Shown here piece by piece: positions 33,506 to 44,053 of a stretch of DNA of 64,000 bases (the stretch's first letter is position 1; every line of letters begins with the position of its first letter). The stretch comes from Gautieria morchelliformis. Taxonomy: Eukaryota > Basidiomycota > Agaricomycetes > Gomphales > Gomphaceae. Under the pieces are notes generated by a model that saw nothing but the letters and a program-made list of their open reading frames with translations, searched no databases and was not told the DNA's origin. Where the stretch lies: contig WHVA01000387.1 in the NCBI GenBank assembly GCA_015179125.1, forward strand, positions 47,466-111,465. The letters are read 5' to 3'. The position numbers and the translations under genes were made by a program.

Positions 33506-36500
33506 CTTTGGGGATCCCAGCCTCTCCCAGAGGATCCTCTCCTGCGACACCTTGCCCAATGACTGCATCCCATCAGTGGACCACCTGCCTCTCCACACCA
33601 TCCTAAACCTTGAAGTCAACAGGCAGCACTCACAACCCTGCCGCAACTTTCACAGCATCGACTGGAAGATCTTCAACGAGAGCCTAGACGTAGAGCTTGC
33701 TCGGCATGGCCTTCATGCCGACACTACTCCCTCCACTCCAGACTAGCTAGACGATTACGTGGCACAGCTCACCTCTGCGATACAAACCACCATAGAAGCA
33801 CACGTCTTTAGGGTGCCCGTCACTCCCTTTACAAAACGCTGGTGGAATCGCAACCTCACGCAGCTCCAACATGAGTATGTGCTCAGGAGTAGAGAGGAGT
33901 TCCGAGCATGCTTCACAGGTGGATGGGGAGATGCTAAGCAGGCCTTGGACGAAGCACGCAACAAGTACATCGCAGCACTCCAGAAAGCCAAGGTGGATCA
34001 CTGGAAGGGCTGGATAGAAGGAGCTAGCGAAAAAGATGTTTGGATTGCAGGCAGATATGCCAAAAGCCCCGTTTCTGATGGCGTGTGAACCCGCATACCC
34101 ACCCTGAGCCGCAAAGGGGCAGACGGTCAAGTTGTATCCGAGTCACACACCACACGGACGCTGACAAGGCAGCGATGTTTACAGAGCTCTTTTTTCCCCC
34201 ACGCCCTCGCGACCTCCCGCAGCTCCCAGAGGACACAACCCCCTGCCTTCGCCCACTCAAGTTCATCATGCCTGCGCCGCACCAGGTCCGGCATCGTATC
34301 GACAGCTCCAAACCGTTCAAGGGTCCTGGCGAGGACGGCATCCCCAACATAGTCTTGAAGGAATGTGCAAGCACACTGACACCACTTCTCCACGTCTGCC
34401 TGCGGGCTATTCTCCAGTTGGGCTATTTCCCAGCGTGCTGGCGCACCTGGAAGACCATAGTTCTACACAAGCCAGGCCATTCGGACTACACCATCGCTAA
34501 GGCCTACAGGCCTATCGCGCTATACAACATGATGGGTAAGGTAATATCCGGGGTAATGACTGACATAACGGTGTACCTTATGGTCCGCCACAACCTCCTC
34601 CCCTCATATCATTTCAGAGGACTGCCGGGGAAGACTACTGTGGATTCGCTCCCTCCTTCATCTCACTCATCATGTCAAGGCAGCCTGGCGCAGTTGCAAG
34701 GTCATCACCATTGTCTTTCTTGACATTGCAAATGCCTTCCCCAATGTGGTGACTGACTGCCTCCTCAAAACATGTCCAGGCTAGGGTATCTGAATGAGGT
34801 TGTAGTCTTCTTTGAGGCCATGCTCAGAAACAGAAAAACCATGCTAAGTTTTGACGATTTTTCCTCAATGCCCATTGATATTGACAATGGAATCTGGCAA
34901 GGCGAAACTCCCTCGATGATTCTTTACCTCATTTACAGCTATGGCCTTGTGGCCATTCCACAAGGTGCAAATGAGGATGGCGGCACTTACGTGGACGATA
35001 ACTTCTTTGTAGCAACCGGCAACTCCTTCGAAGAGTGCGATGAGATTCTCAACGACATGCTTGACAAGCAGACAGAATGGTTGGCAGTCCACAACTCCCA
35101 TGCTGAACTCTCCAAATTTCAGTGTCTAAGGCTCACGAGGTGCAAGAACATACATCGTGCTGACTTCATCCACACACAAATCCAGCATGTTATCGCGTGT
35201 GTACCTGAGGCGTGCCTGCTAGGGGTCCTGATCGATCAGGCACTCAGATGGCACCAGAACGTGCAGCAAGCGGTGCAGAAGGCTGAGAGCCTCCTTCTGG
35301 CTGTGAAGAGGCTCACCAGGCCTTCCTTTGGTCTTCCTGAACGTCACGTCCGCCAACTCTACACCTCCATGGTGTTGCCCAAGCTCGAGTATGCGCTCCC
35401 AGTATGGTTCACCCCTCCACACCAAGCTGCCAGCACGGGTCGTCAAACGGGGTTGGTTGGACACCTGAAGATCCTGGAGAGGTACAGTGTCTAGGTTGTA
35501 TACTGATCACTGGGGCATACAGGTCAACAGCTACGGACGTTATGGAACTTCACGCCATGATCCCTCCAGTTCGGCTTCGCCTGATGACACCTGTCATCGC
35601 GAGGCCCTTCGCCTTGCCACCCTCCTTGACACTCATCCCCTTTTCAGAGCAGTTCAGAGTGGGGTGAAGAGACGTCCACGCACCCATCCCTCCCCAATCC
35701 ACAACCTCCTCTGGCGCTACAAGATCAAGCCACACACCATTGAGACCATCCATCACAGCCGACATCACCCCAGCTGGCGCCCCTCTTTTACTGCCAACGT
35801 TGCCGGCAGCAAACCGGATGCTGCAAGCAGGCTCAGGACCAGGCTAGACGACATAAGCGTCTACTCGGATGGATCGGGTTTCAAAGGTAATGTCGGAGCG
35901 GCTGCAATCGTTCCAAATACAGGCGAGGCTCTGCGATTCAGGCTCGGTAAGGACTCGAAGCACACGGTCTTCAAGGGAGAACTGGTAGGCATCCTGCTGG
36001 CAATAGCGCCCCTGGAGAGGCACCCCCCTGTCAGAACCACACTGATTACCCTGGACAATCAAGCTGCGATACAGGCCCTCCAGAACAACCGCCCTCAGCT
36101 GGCCCAGTACCTCCTGGACGAAATCCACGCGGCTATTCGCAAGCTTAAGCGCAGACGGCCCCGCCTGCGAGTCCATCTAGAATGGGTTCTGGGTCACATG
36201 GGTATTGAAGGTAACGAGCTTGCTGATGTGCAGGCAAAGAGGGCCGCAGAAGGCGATACCTCCAATGCTGCTGACCCCCCACACCTGCTAAGCAAGCACC
36301 TTCCAACCAGCATTACGGCACTCAAAGCGCGTCGCAAAGGCACTCTGCTGCGCCGCTGGCGCAAGGTGTGGACCTCATCTCCACGCTTTCAAAAAATGTC
36401 CAGAATCGACTCCAAGATGCCAAATAGGAGGGTGTACAAGATGCTCCATTCACTACCACGCCGCGCTTCTAGCATTATAGTGCAGCTATGCACAGGGCAC

Positions 36501-37405
36501 GTCTCCCTCAACCATTTTCTCAAGAAGATCCAAGCAGTGGACTCTGCCCTATGCAGGCGGTGCAGGCAGCCCAAGACAGTTGCCCACTATCTCAAGATCT
36601 GCAGACATTTCACAGCTCAACGCGAGGCTGCGAGCACCTTAGACATGGAGCAGGCAAGGCCAGCCACTCCATCCCACGCCTGCTCGGAGACCTGAAGACT
36701 GTCTCCAAAGCACTGCATTATATTCAGGACACAGAATGCTTTGAAAGATATACAGACATGGTGCCATGTGAAGCACCTCTACCCTAAGCCCATCCCCCTA
36801 TAATTGCTTTGCTCTGCTGCACCTGACTGATGCTGTCCCCCCACAGAGCTGTGTCACCTCTAGTCCGGCCCTCGTTTGTGCCAGACTCTTATCATGAGGG
36901 ATTGGCCCTCTTGCGCCTCCCCGGCCAATTTTCTATACACCCCAGTCTTTCTGTCACCGCCCTTCTTTCCTGTTGAATAACCCTACTGCCCCCATAGTTA
37001 GTCACACCGCAGGCCAAATGCACTGGCGATATGGGGAGTTTTGACTGCTACTGGGGGACCAGTAGCGGGATCCCTCCACGGCAAGAGACAAAGCTCCAGA
37101 GATGCAACTCATCTTCAAGAAGCGTGACCGGTTTAGAACCATGTCTCCCGCCCCATATGGGGTCAGGTGCATCTGCAGTGCCAATGCTCCCCCCTCCTCC
37201 CGCATTGTCTGCCTACTCTAATTATATTTTGAACTACGTTGGGGTAGATGCCATGTCATGTAGTTAAAGTGCACCATAAGCGCCCAGCGCTTCGAGCATG
37301 TTAATTGATTCTTGTTGTGATATACGCAATTATTCTATTCTAGGTCATCCATGTATACAAAGAAACTAACAAAAGAAGAAAAAAAATAAAGACTAAAAAG
37401 ACAGG

Positions 37406-38401
37406 AACGATACTTACGACGGACATCGACACAGACGACAGAAACATGACATCACGAATGGCTATCTTATCTACAGATTACAGATTAGATAAGATACAGG
37501 GATACGGGCGTCAACCACGTGTGGCCGATCAGAGACAGCGTGCCTATCGACTGATGGCATCGGCCATGACGTTGACAGGCGCCAGGCCACAGGCACCGAG
37601 GAGGTGCGGGCACCAAACACCGCAGAGGAATGTAGACTGCGCAGGAAAATCGGACATTGCGGAATGAACTCAGAATGTCATTCCTAATACGTGTGTTCAA
37701 TCAGCTGCCCCACAGAGGAGGCACAGAGACAGTGGCCCCATCACCAAGACTAGCATTTATGCTAGGCAGGAGAGATTTGACTTTTATTTTCTATTGAGCT
37801 CCATGACATGACCAGCTGACTACTATCTTGACACCATGTAGACAGGGGCTTTGTATAATAGATACAAGACTCTATTCCAAAGCTTAGCAACCCTGATACT
37901 ATCCCCATCACTCCCATGACTTTATGACTATAATTAGTCACCCCTTTAGTTACAAGTAGTTTTTTGACCCATTGACTCACTATCCTGAACACTAGTAGTT
38001 ATCACTAGTATAGTATAAGTAGCTACTACGAATGTATGAATAAATCATCCAGAATCAATTATTTCGCCCCTTGAAGTCACTGTAGTCTTGTTTGATAGCT
38101 ACAGAACTTAGAACTTGATAGTTTACTCCAATTCTTCGTTGAGAGTTCACTATTACTGTTTACTCTAGACTACCTCAAAAGCAAAGCCTTTTGACTTAGT
38201 TATCCTTTAGATCGAGACTGTTCTTTCATCGACATGGTCACATGACCTCCATCCATCAGTGCTGGATGCACCTCGAGAGGCTTAGTCAGCACACACAGAA
38301 GAGGGACAGACATAGCAGTTCCAACCACTGAGCAATAGAATCTGTTTGCTAAAGGCATTATCTAACATTTTAATCCAAAAATTCTCTCTCTCTCTCTCCC
38401 C
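37406..38401. other. Unassigned 1 kb at the LINE-2 3' side, ending in (TC)n
   Basis: This lies between the A-rich end of LINE-2 and the right-hand target duplication. It has no recognisable gene. It ends in a TC dinucleotide run (about 38383-38400). It may be carried-over flanking DNA (3' transduction), a further insertion, or the real LINE-2 3' untranslated region. Confidence 0.45.
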
Positions 38402-40980
38402 CCAGTAGTTGAGGCAGGATCCTGATAACGGCACCCCTTTGCATGATGTGTGGGGGGTTCGCCGCAATATGAACAAAGGCCTTTGGATTTTAATTGCTCT
38501 TTCTTGGCTTCAGTGAGACATCTGGTAGTGTTGAGGATACCATAAAGGTCTTTCTGTTCGCCAGGCTTGGCCGCTGCAGAGGGTCTGGAGCAAGCATTAG
38601 CATGAGGTGTGGAGGATGCTTGGAAGAGGAAGGGGGATGAATGGAAGTTGTAATCTGCTTTTCGCCTTGGTGCTCCCAATAGCGATTGTAAATGCGAAGA
38701 GCCTGACGCTTAAGATCATCGAGGCTTTTGGGACGTTCATAAGAGAGCGTGGCCTTTGATACGCTCAGCGAGGCTATTATAGAAAGTGTTGTAAAGGGCA
38801 GCATCATTCCAATCGATGTAAGAGGACAACTCAGCAAAAGTGGTCATGTGGCGATTGACACAATGGGTGTCGAGCATCTTGAGCTTGCGAATAGCTTGCT
38901 TGGAAACCTGTATGATGTCGGCCAGACTGAAAAGACGATTAAGCTTGTCAACAAAGGTAAGCCAGTCACTCCAAATGGGAGGTTCTGGGACCTGAATGAG
39001 AAAGGGTTGCCACCAGATCAAGGCAATGTCGCTGAGGTAGGATGCTGCATAGGAGACTTGTTGTTGAAGACCATGACACAACTAGCAATGAATGTTTGGA
39101 GAAGGCGAGGCTCCTTGCCTGTGAATTTGTCAGGTTTCACAGCATTGGAATCACCGTCAGGGGCAGCTGGAGGGTAGGTGTATGGAAAGGGATAATAAGG
39201 GTTCCAGGGGAAGCCTGGTTGTGGCCAAGGCCCTCCACCAGGAGGCGGAGGTGTGCCAGGAGGTCAGGGGGGGCCGGGAGGTCCGGGAGGCCCAATCGGA
39301 GGTACTCCAAAATGGGGCAAGGGTGGCCCGAAAGGTGGTGGAGGAGGAGGTGTTGGGTGCATTGATGCTCCTGCACCAAAATCAAGCATAATATATCCAA
39401 TTTGTTGTGTGCTTTCTCAATTTCTTCTCATGTTGTTCTTGTATCATGCATCCATTTCTCTGGTTATTTTCGAAATTTTCCACTCACTCCCTATCTCTCC
39501 ATTTCATCTTGTTATTCCTACTTTCACAAGCGGCTGCACCCAGCGGAGTCTGAAATGACTTCGACGCGCGAGCTCTTGGGCGCTAAAGGGCCGGGTAGTA
39601 GTACATGCGCAGTGAAACAGTTTCCCCCTCTCTCAGTGACAACTAAATTCACTGAGAGAGGCAAGTAAATTAGTCTAGCATTCTTTCGATTTATTAACCT
39701 AGAAATCCTCTGTAGTGAATTGTTTTCTAGGTAGTGTATAATATATTTACAGTGACAACTAAATTCACTGAGAGAGTGAATTGTTTTCTAGTCTATTCTT
39801 TTGCGCAAGAAGTCCATTCCTACTGCCTATAATTCCTGTCCTCCACAGGAGGCGCAGGCCTACCAGGTAGGGCAGGAATCTGTGCTAAAGGTTGTTGCAG
39901 GGGAGGTTGTGCCGTTAAGGGGTGAGGTTGTCCCAGGAATGGAAGAGGCACAGGCCCGCCAGGTAGGGCAAGAATCTGTGCTAGAGGTTGTTGTGGGGGT
40001 GGTTGACCATGAATAGAGGAGGTGCAGGCCCACCAGGTAGGGCAGGAATCTGTGCTGGAGGTTGTTGCAGGGGAGGTTGACCCATGAAGGGGTGAGGTTG
40101 ACCCGCGAAGAGAGGTGGGGCGCCCCTGAATAGTGGTGCAGGCGCAGCATTCAGATGGTAGTAAGGCATCCCACTGAAAGCATAGCCAGGGTGTTGTCTG
40201 AGTGCAGGGTCAGTGTGATGTCCCTGATCCGCTAAAGGCGCCTGAAAAGGAAGACCTTGTTGGAAACCAGCTCGAAGGTGGTCGCTGTGTACCGAATGGT
40301 GAGGACTGCGAAGAGCCTGCGAATAGTGCAAAGAGGGATGTGAGTGATGTGAATGAGATGAAGATTCATGCGAAGCAGGCATGTGAGCCCGAAATCCCGC
40401 TTGTACATCGGTGGTGTGCCCAGTATTGAGAGGTGGTGTAGGACGCATATATGGAGGACATTGCGCGTAGTGTACATTGAAAAATGGATTCAGAGTATGA
40501 CTTGGTGAAGCCGGTGGCAGGTGAGGCCATGCGAAGGCTGATTGTAATTGGGATCCTGAGGCACTGACAATCCGAGGAAGCTTAAGGGTAAGGTGGTTGA
40601 AAACTGCTGGGGTTCTGTGGATGATTGCCAGGTGAATTAGGGGCCATTAGGTGGCGTAAAGGATCGGCACTGGGCCTGTGGCTAGATATGGGAGTACTCG
40701 CCAAAAGTAGGCGCTGAGGGGAGAAGTGCTGTTCGCCTGGAGTTAGTTGGCATTGAACATCGAAATGGGGTGGTGATGTGTGTTCAGGGACCAGATGGTG
40801 TGGTGTAGGCCAAGATACAGACAGAGCGACCAAGCAGGAGAAAGGGATGATATCTCCAATAGGGTCTTGTGAAGGAAATGAGGCGGAAGCTGTTCCCCTC
40901 AGAAGTGGTGCTGGAGTAAGAACTGGGCCCGTTGAGCGAGACCTGTGAACAACAGGTTGTTCTTGTTGTGTAGATGACAT
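38362..40980 (-). pseudogene. G1 gag, fragmented
   Basis: Gag starts at ATG 40980 (MSSTQQEQPVVHRSRS), 51 bases inside the 5' LTR. It continues through Pro-, His- and Ser-rich segments with several frame changes. A three-copy imperfect tandem repeat lies at about 39850-40085 (core CCAGGTAGGGCA on the plus strand). The capsid-like part is in 39081-38737, with ALIWWQPFLIQ. The zinc knuckle CSYCGEPPTHHAKGC is at about 38480-38430. A roughly 430-bp non-coding block (about 39400-39830) interrupts it. Gag then meets the LINE-2 target duplication at 38402; the remaining gag codons resume at 29175 and below. Confidence 0.8.
39400..39830. other. Non-coding block within G1 gag, with repeated hairpin
   Basis: About 430 bases lacking gag similarity. 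The inverted repeat CTCTCTCAGTGA / TCACTGAGAGAG occurs near 39630-39661 and a partial second copy lies at about 39750-39777, so GTGACAACTAAATTCACTGA is present twice. It may be a small DNA-transposon relic; no target duplication could be defined. Confidence 0.45.
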
Positions 40981-41030
40981 GAGAAGTAGATAGAAGAATG
41001 CTTTGACTGTAGCTGTTAGTTCAATTATAC

Positions 41031-41955
41031 TGTCAAGATTGTATTTTAGGCGTTAATATTGTGTATTAGTGAACACAGTGGATGCCTGAATGGCTTGTGC
41101 AATGAAGTGTGTAGTTCGGCGAATAAGGTGAAGCCAATAAATGTTTAGAAGGTAAGAGGGCTACCCGAACGGAGCTCGCCCTATCTACAGTCGTAGCGAA
41201 ATAGCCCATGATACTTGATGATGTAACGCACAAGGTCTCATGGAAAGGTTGTCTTGTAGTAACAATCCTTTTGCCGGTGAAGGTGAAGTACAAAAACTCA
41301 CCAGTGGTGCTCAAGTCCTCCTCTGGTCTAAGATAGTAGTCTATAGAAGAGGGCTCAAGACAATAGTCACAGTGAGGTCAAGTTTTGCACAAGATAGACA
41401 TATGACAATTGAACTGCAGAATATACATGCGAATGTAAACTACTTATACCAAATGCTCATATGATATCAGCGAATAGGAAAGAGGCCATCATGAGTCAGG
41501 GTTGGATAGGGGTGTGCAGTCAAGATACAAATAGATGAAACACATGTACAATGGAGGAAAGGAGGAGTGTGAATGTGAAACAATGGGGGGAGAGAGGACA
41601 AAGGTACCTATGTAATAAAACACACCTTGAGACCTGCATACATGTTACCCTGCACGGACTCTTGGTCTGCTGGGTTGATCCCACACAATCTATGGGTAGG
41701 ATGTCCCACGAATGCATTCCGGCCATAAGAACACCCAAAGGGGGTTGAGTTGGGAAGATGATGGGGCCAGTGATGAACCATCACACCAGATAAAGGATGC
41801 TGATCATGTTTGATGGTGTGCCTACTGGTGAATGATGCGAGTAGCAAATGGTCATTCGGCGAATTCGGTGAAGAGCAAATGGAGTGAACATAGAGGTGGA
41901 GTGATGGAAGGGAAAATGGGGATAGCTGGATACAAGAAATAAATGAGTCATGACA
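41031..41955 (-). repeat. G1 5' LTR (925 bp)
   Basis: In element orientation it runs from TGTCATGACTCA at 41955 to CAATCTTGACA at 41031. It is nearly identical to the 3' LTR apart from a 62-bp deletion between short GTGAAGGTG repeats around 41276-41285 and scattered substitutions. Gag begins 51 bases downstream. The outer flank 41956-41960 is CACAA. Confidence 0.9.
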
Positions 41956-41960
41956 CACAA

Positions 41961-42305
41961 GTCTTACCAAGGTCAGGACAAGGTGTTCAGGTTGTCGACC
42001 TGTAGGTTTTGCTTACATATTTGAAACTATGCCGGCCATACCTTGAGTGGACATATCTAACACATATACTGTAAGGCTATCGGAAAGGTAACAACCGCTA
42101 CCTTTCAGCAAGTCGAAACTCGAACGGTGGTGTATCCTAGATAAAGTTCAGAAGGCTGGGAAGAGATAGAGATTTTATATCCTAATTTATATTGCTAAAA
42201 AAAAAAAAACCTGAAGCTCAGATTTTGCGCTCACATGACATAGGCGCCCATATTACATAAGGGTGCCGGTTCCTAGCTGCCTCTACCTTACATGTGCTGC
42301 TGCAG
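41961..42305. other. Short host or relic spacer between G1 and G3
   Basis: About 345 bases, no gene. The segment at about 42262-42293 is the reverse complement of sequence right of the family-S solo LTR (about 13405-13440), with the core CGGTTCCTAGCTGCCTCTAC. It is therefore a fragment of some dispersed repeat. A run of 13 A lies near 42197. Confidence 0.5.
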
Positions 42306-42331
42306 TGTAAATAACCCGTGTATCTACATGT

Positions 42332-42527
42332 GGGATTGGACAAAGCACAGCGTTGTCCAGGATCTATGACACGAGCCACGTGACTCATTTCCTCCACATT
42401 CCACAAGCTTCCTTTTCTATTGTTCTGATGCTATATAAACCTCCATTCCGTAGCTACCTCTCCTCGCGTCCATCTCACATATCTCACGCTCGATAGCCAT
42501 AAAGGCTTCGAGCTTCTTCTTTTCACA
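42332..42527 (+). repeat. Ngaro repeat A1
   Basis: 196 bp, starting GGGATTGGACAAAGCACAGC and ending TTCTTTTCACA. It matches A2 (46612-46807) with a handful of differences. It contains a TATATAAA box (42432-42439) placed about 180 bp before the first Gag ATG, so it likely carries the element promoter. Confidence 0.92.
42432..42439 (+). promoter_or_regulatory. TATA box of the Ngaro element
   Basis: TATATAAA inside the A1 repeat, repeated at 46712-46719 in A2. It is correctly placed upstream of the Gag-like ORF. Promoter function is inferred. Confidence 0.6.
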
Positions 42528-42615
42528 GGCATAGTGAATATTCGAAGTGGCCCTCCGCAGCGGCACGTTATTCCGTCGAGCAGTCCCATCTTATCAACTC
42601 GACGCCTCCTCCTAC

Positions 42616-43662
42616 ATGGCACCACCTGGGACTGACGCTCCGACCTCTCGCTCTAGGGACAAGCAGCCCACTAGGCCCTCCCCGGATGCCACCGTCTCAT
42701 CTCCTTCCGCTCCTGGTGGCACCCCGTTCCCTCCCTTCCAGCAGCAAGTGCCGACTACCGACGAACGCCTGACTGTGCTCGAGAACTCCCTCTCCCAGCT
42801 ACTCTCTCTCCTTCAGACTCAGCAACTCCCGCAGCAGCAAAATTCGTCTGGCCTCCCGCAGCCACCCAATCCCTCCCAGCCTTTGCCGCAGCCTCCTCCT
42901 CCGCCGGCTCCACCTCCCACTGGCCTCCCCACGTCTGCTACCGCTCTTCCTCAAGGATCTTCGTTTGTGCCACCCATCTCATTGAATCCGGCGTCAGGTA
43001 TGTCCATCGACCGCTCCTTTCCTCATGTCGAGCATGCGCTGCGGCTAGCGATCGCAAAGCATGAGTTTCATCCATCTCAGCTGTACAAGTTGGACGCTAC
43101 AGTCAAGGAACGCCCTAAGCCCAAGGCCTTCGAGATATCCGATGATGGCGAATTTCTGCAGCATGAAAGAGACGCTTCCCCTAAGGACTACCCCTCGTTC
43201 CGCGCCCTCTATGACCCTCTCATCGTCTACTTCGAAATCCTTCAGTATTTCATCATCGCCTCAGGAAATGTCCCTGCTAGCCAGCAAGTGGTTCTAGGCT
43301 GCTCGGAATATCTGCGCATCCTGTATCAGATTTACATGCATTACGAGTGGTCCGCCGTCCTCCAATATCACTTCATGTTCCACCATCGCCGTTTAGCAGA
43401 AATGCGCGAAGGCAACTATGCGGGGTGGCGCATCATGGATGCCGAGATCGCATCCCTCCACCTCTATGGGAACCCGAAACCTGCGTACATTAAGGCTTCC
43501 TCACCATCAAGCTCAGCTAATGCGAAGCAAACCTGCTTCGCTTTCCAAGCAGGGAAGTGCGCGTTGCCCTGTACCAACGGCCGCATGCATAAATGCAAAA
43601 ACTGTGGCAGCTCTGAACATGGTCGTTCGGCGTGCACAGAAAAAGCCAAGGCTTCAGCTTAG
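42616..43662 (+). CDS. Ngaro Gag-like protein
   Basis: Open to TAG 43660-43662; 348 residues from the first ATG at 42616, while the frame is open further upstream from 42547. The N-terminal third is Pro/Gln-rich with a short coiled-coil-like stretch (LTVLENSLSQLLSLLQTQ). The middle part is globular. The C-terminus has closely spaced cysteines and histidines, CFAFQAGKCALPC followed by CKNCGSSEHGRSAC, a CCHC-type zinc knuckle. This suits the nucleocapsid-like ORF1 of DIRS/Ngaro elements. The frame is intact. Confidence 0.82.
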   Translation: MAPPGTDAPTSRSRDKQPTRPSPDATVSSPSAPGGTPFPPFQQQVPTTDERLTVLENSLSQLLSLLQTQQLPQQQNSSGLPQPPNPSQPLPQPPPPPAPPPTGLPTSATALPQGSSFVPPISLNPASGMSIDRSFPHVEHALRLAIAKHEFHPSQLYKLDATVKERPKPKAFEISDDGEFLQHERDASPKDYPSFRALYDPLIVYFEILQYFIIASGNVPASQQVVLGCSEYLRILYQIYMHYEWSAVLQYHFMFHHRRLAEMREGNYAGWRIMDAEIASLHLYGNPKPAYIKASSPSSSANAKQTCFAFQAGKCALPCTNGRMHKCKNCGSSEHGRSACTEKAKASA

Positions 43663-44053
43663 GAGACAGGCAGGGCGAGTGGGCTCCCGTCAACTCCGTC
43701 CACCCCTCGTCGTAGCCCACAGGACGTCTCACCCAGGTCTATCCCCCGGTTATTTCCACTTCTGACAACGTCTCCCCTGACTCCACAGTTCTTTCTGATG
43801 CATTACCGCATTCCGTGCTCTTTCCCCCACGCCCGTCGCTGCCACCCCGTCCAAACACCGACCCTCGCTGCAACACTGTGCCGCCCTCGACTGGGGCCTT
43901 CCTATTACTACTTGCCCCTTAGTAAAATCCGCGTGGGATTTTTATCTTAAGGATTACTCTGACCGCAATTTTGTTGATTCACTGCTGCACATAATAGAAT
44001 TTGGTGCCAATCTTGGCTTTTCTGGTGCTGATCGCGATCAACCTTGCCATAAC

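Larger units (their letters stand above)
31308..36787 (+). pseudogene. LINE-2 ORF2: endonuclease, RT, RNase H, broken
   Basis: The endonuclease begins near 31308 with WGLVLIQEPYIYP and continues to 31924. The solo LTR 31930-33500 then intervenes and coding resumes at 33501 with LVFGDPSLSQR. The reverse transcriptase spans about 34085-35470: GPGEDGIPNIVLKE, HKPGHSDYTIAKAYRPIAL, a frameshifted FLDIANAFPNV near 34715 and the active site TYVDDNFF near 34990. RNase H (35840-36260) has VYSDGSGFKGNVGAAAIV, VFKGELVG, LDNQAAIQ and LGHMGIEGNELAD. The C-terminal motif CRRCRQPKTVAHYLKICRHF is at about 36555-36610. TAG near 33744, TGA 34086-34088 and several frame changes disable it. Confidence 0.88.
29176..38401 (+). 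mobile_element. LINE-2: non-LTR retrotransposon inside G1
   Basis: A LINE in plus orientation inserted into the 3' part of G1 gag. The flanking 13-bp direct repeat CCAGTAGTTGAGG is at 29163-29175 and 38402-38414. Joining the two sides restores continuous G1 coding sequence, which supports the boundaries. Contents: ORF1 remnants (29252-31307), ORF2 with endonuclease, reverse transcriptase, RNase H and zinc motif (31308-36787), and a 3' region. Solo LTRs at 30057-30545 and 31930-33500 interrupt it. An A-rich stretch at about 37370-37405 looks like the LINE 3' end, but about 1 kb more DNA lies before the duplication. Many stops and frameshifts show it is inactive. Confidence 0.85.
21286..41960 (-). 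mobile_element. G1: Ty3/gypsy chromovirus, full length with nested insertions
   Basis: An LTR retrotransposon on the minus strand. Order in the element: 5' LTR (41955-41031), gag (40980-about 38362), protease, reverse transcriptase, RNase H, integrase and chromodomain (29074-24152), an antisense gene (22547-23973), a polypurine tract on the minus strand (AGGAGGGGGATAC, 22278-22290) and the 3' LTR (22277-21291). Outside the LTRs stand CACAG (21286-21290) and CACAA (41956-41960), a 5-bp target duplication with one transition. The 20.7-kb span is inflated by LINE-2 between gag and protease and by two solo LTRs in pol. Stops, frameshifts and a mutated active site show the copy is dead. Confidence 0.88.

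Noticed and set aside
37440-37500. Short AGATAAGATACAG-like repeats as a satellite or telomere-like array
   Set aside because: Only two or three degenerate units are present.
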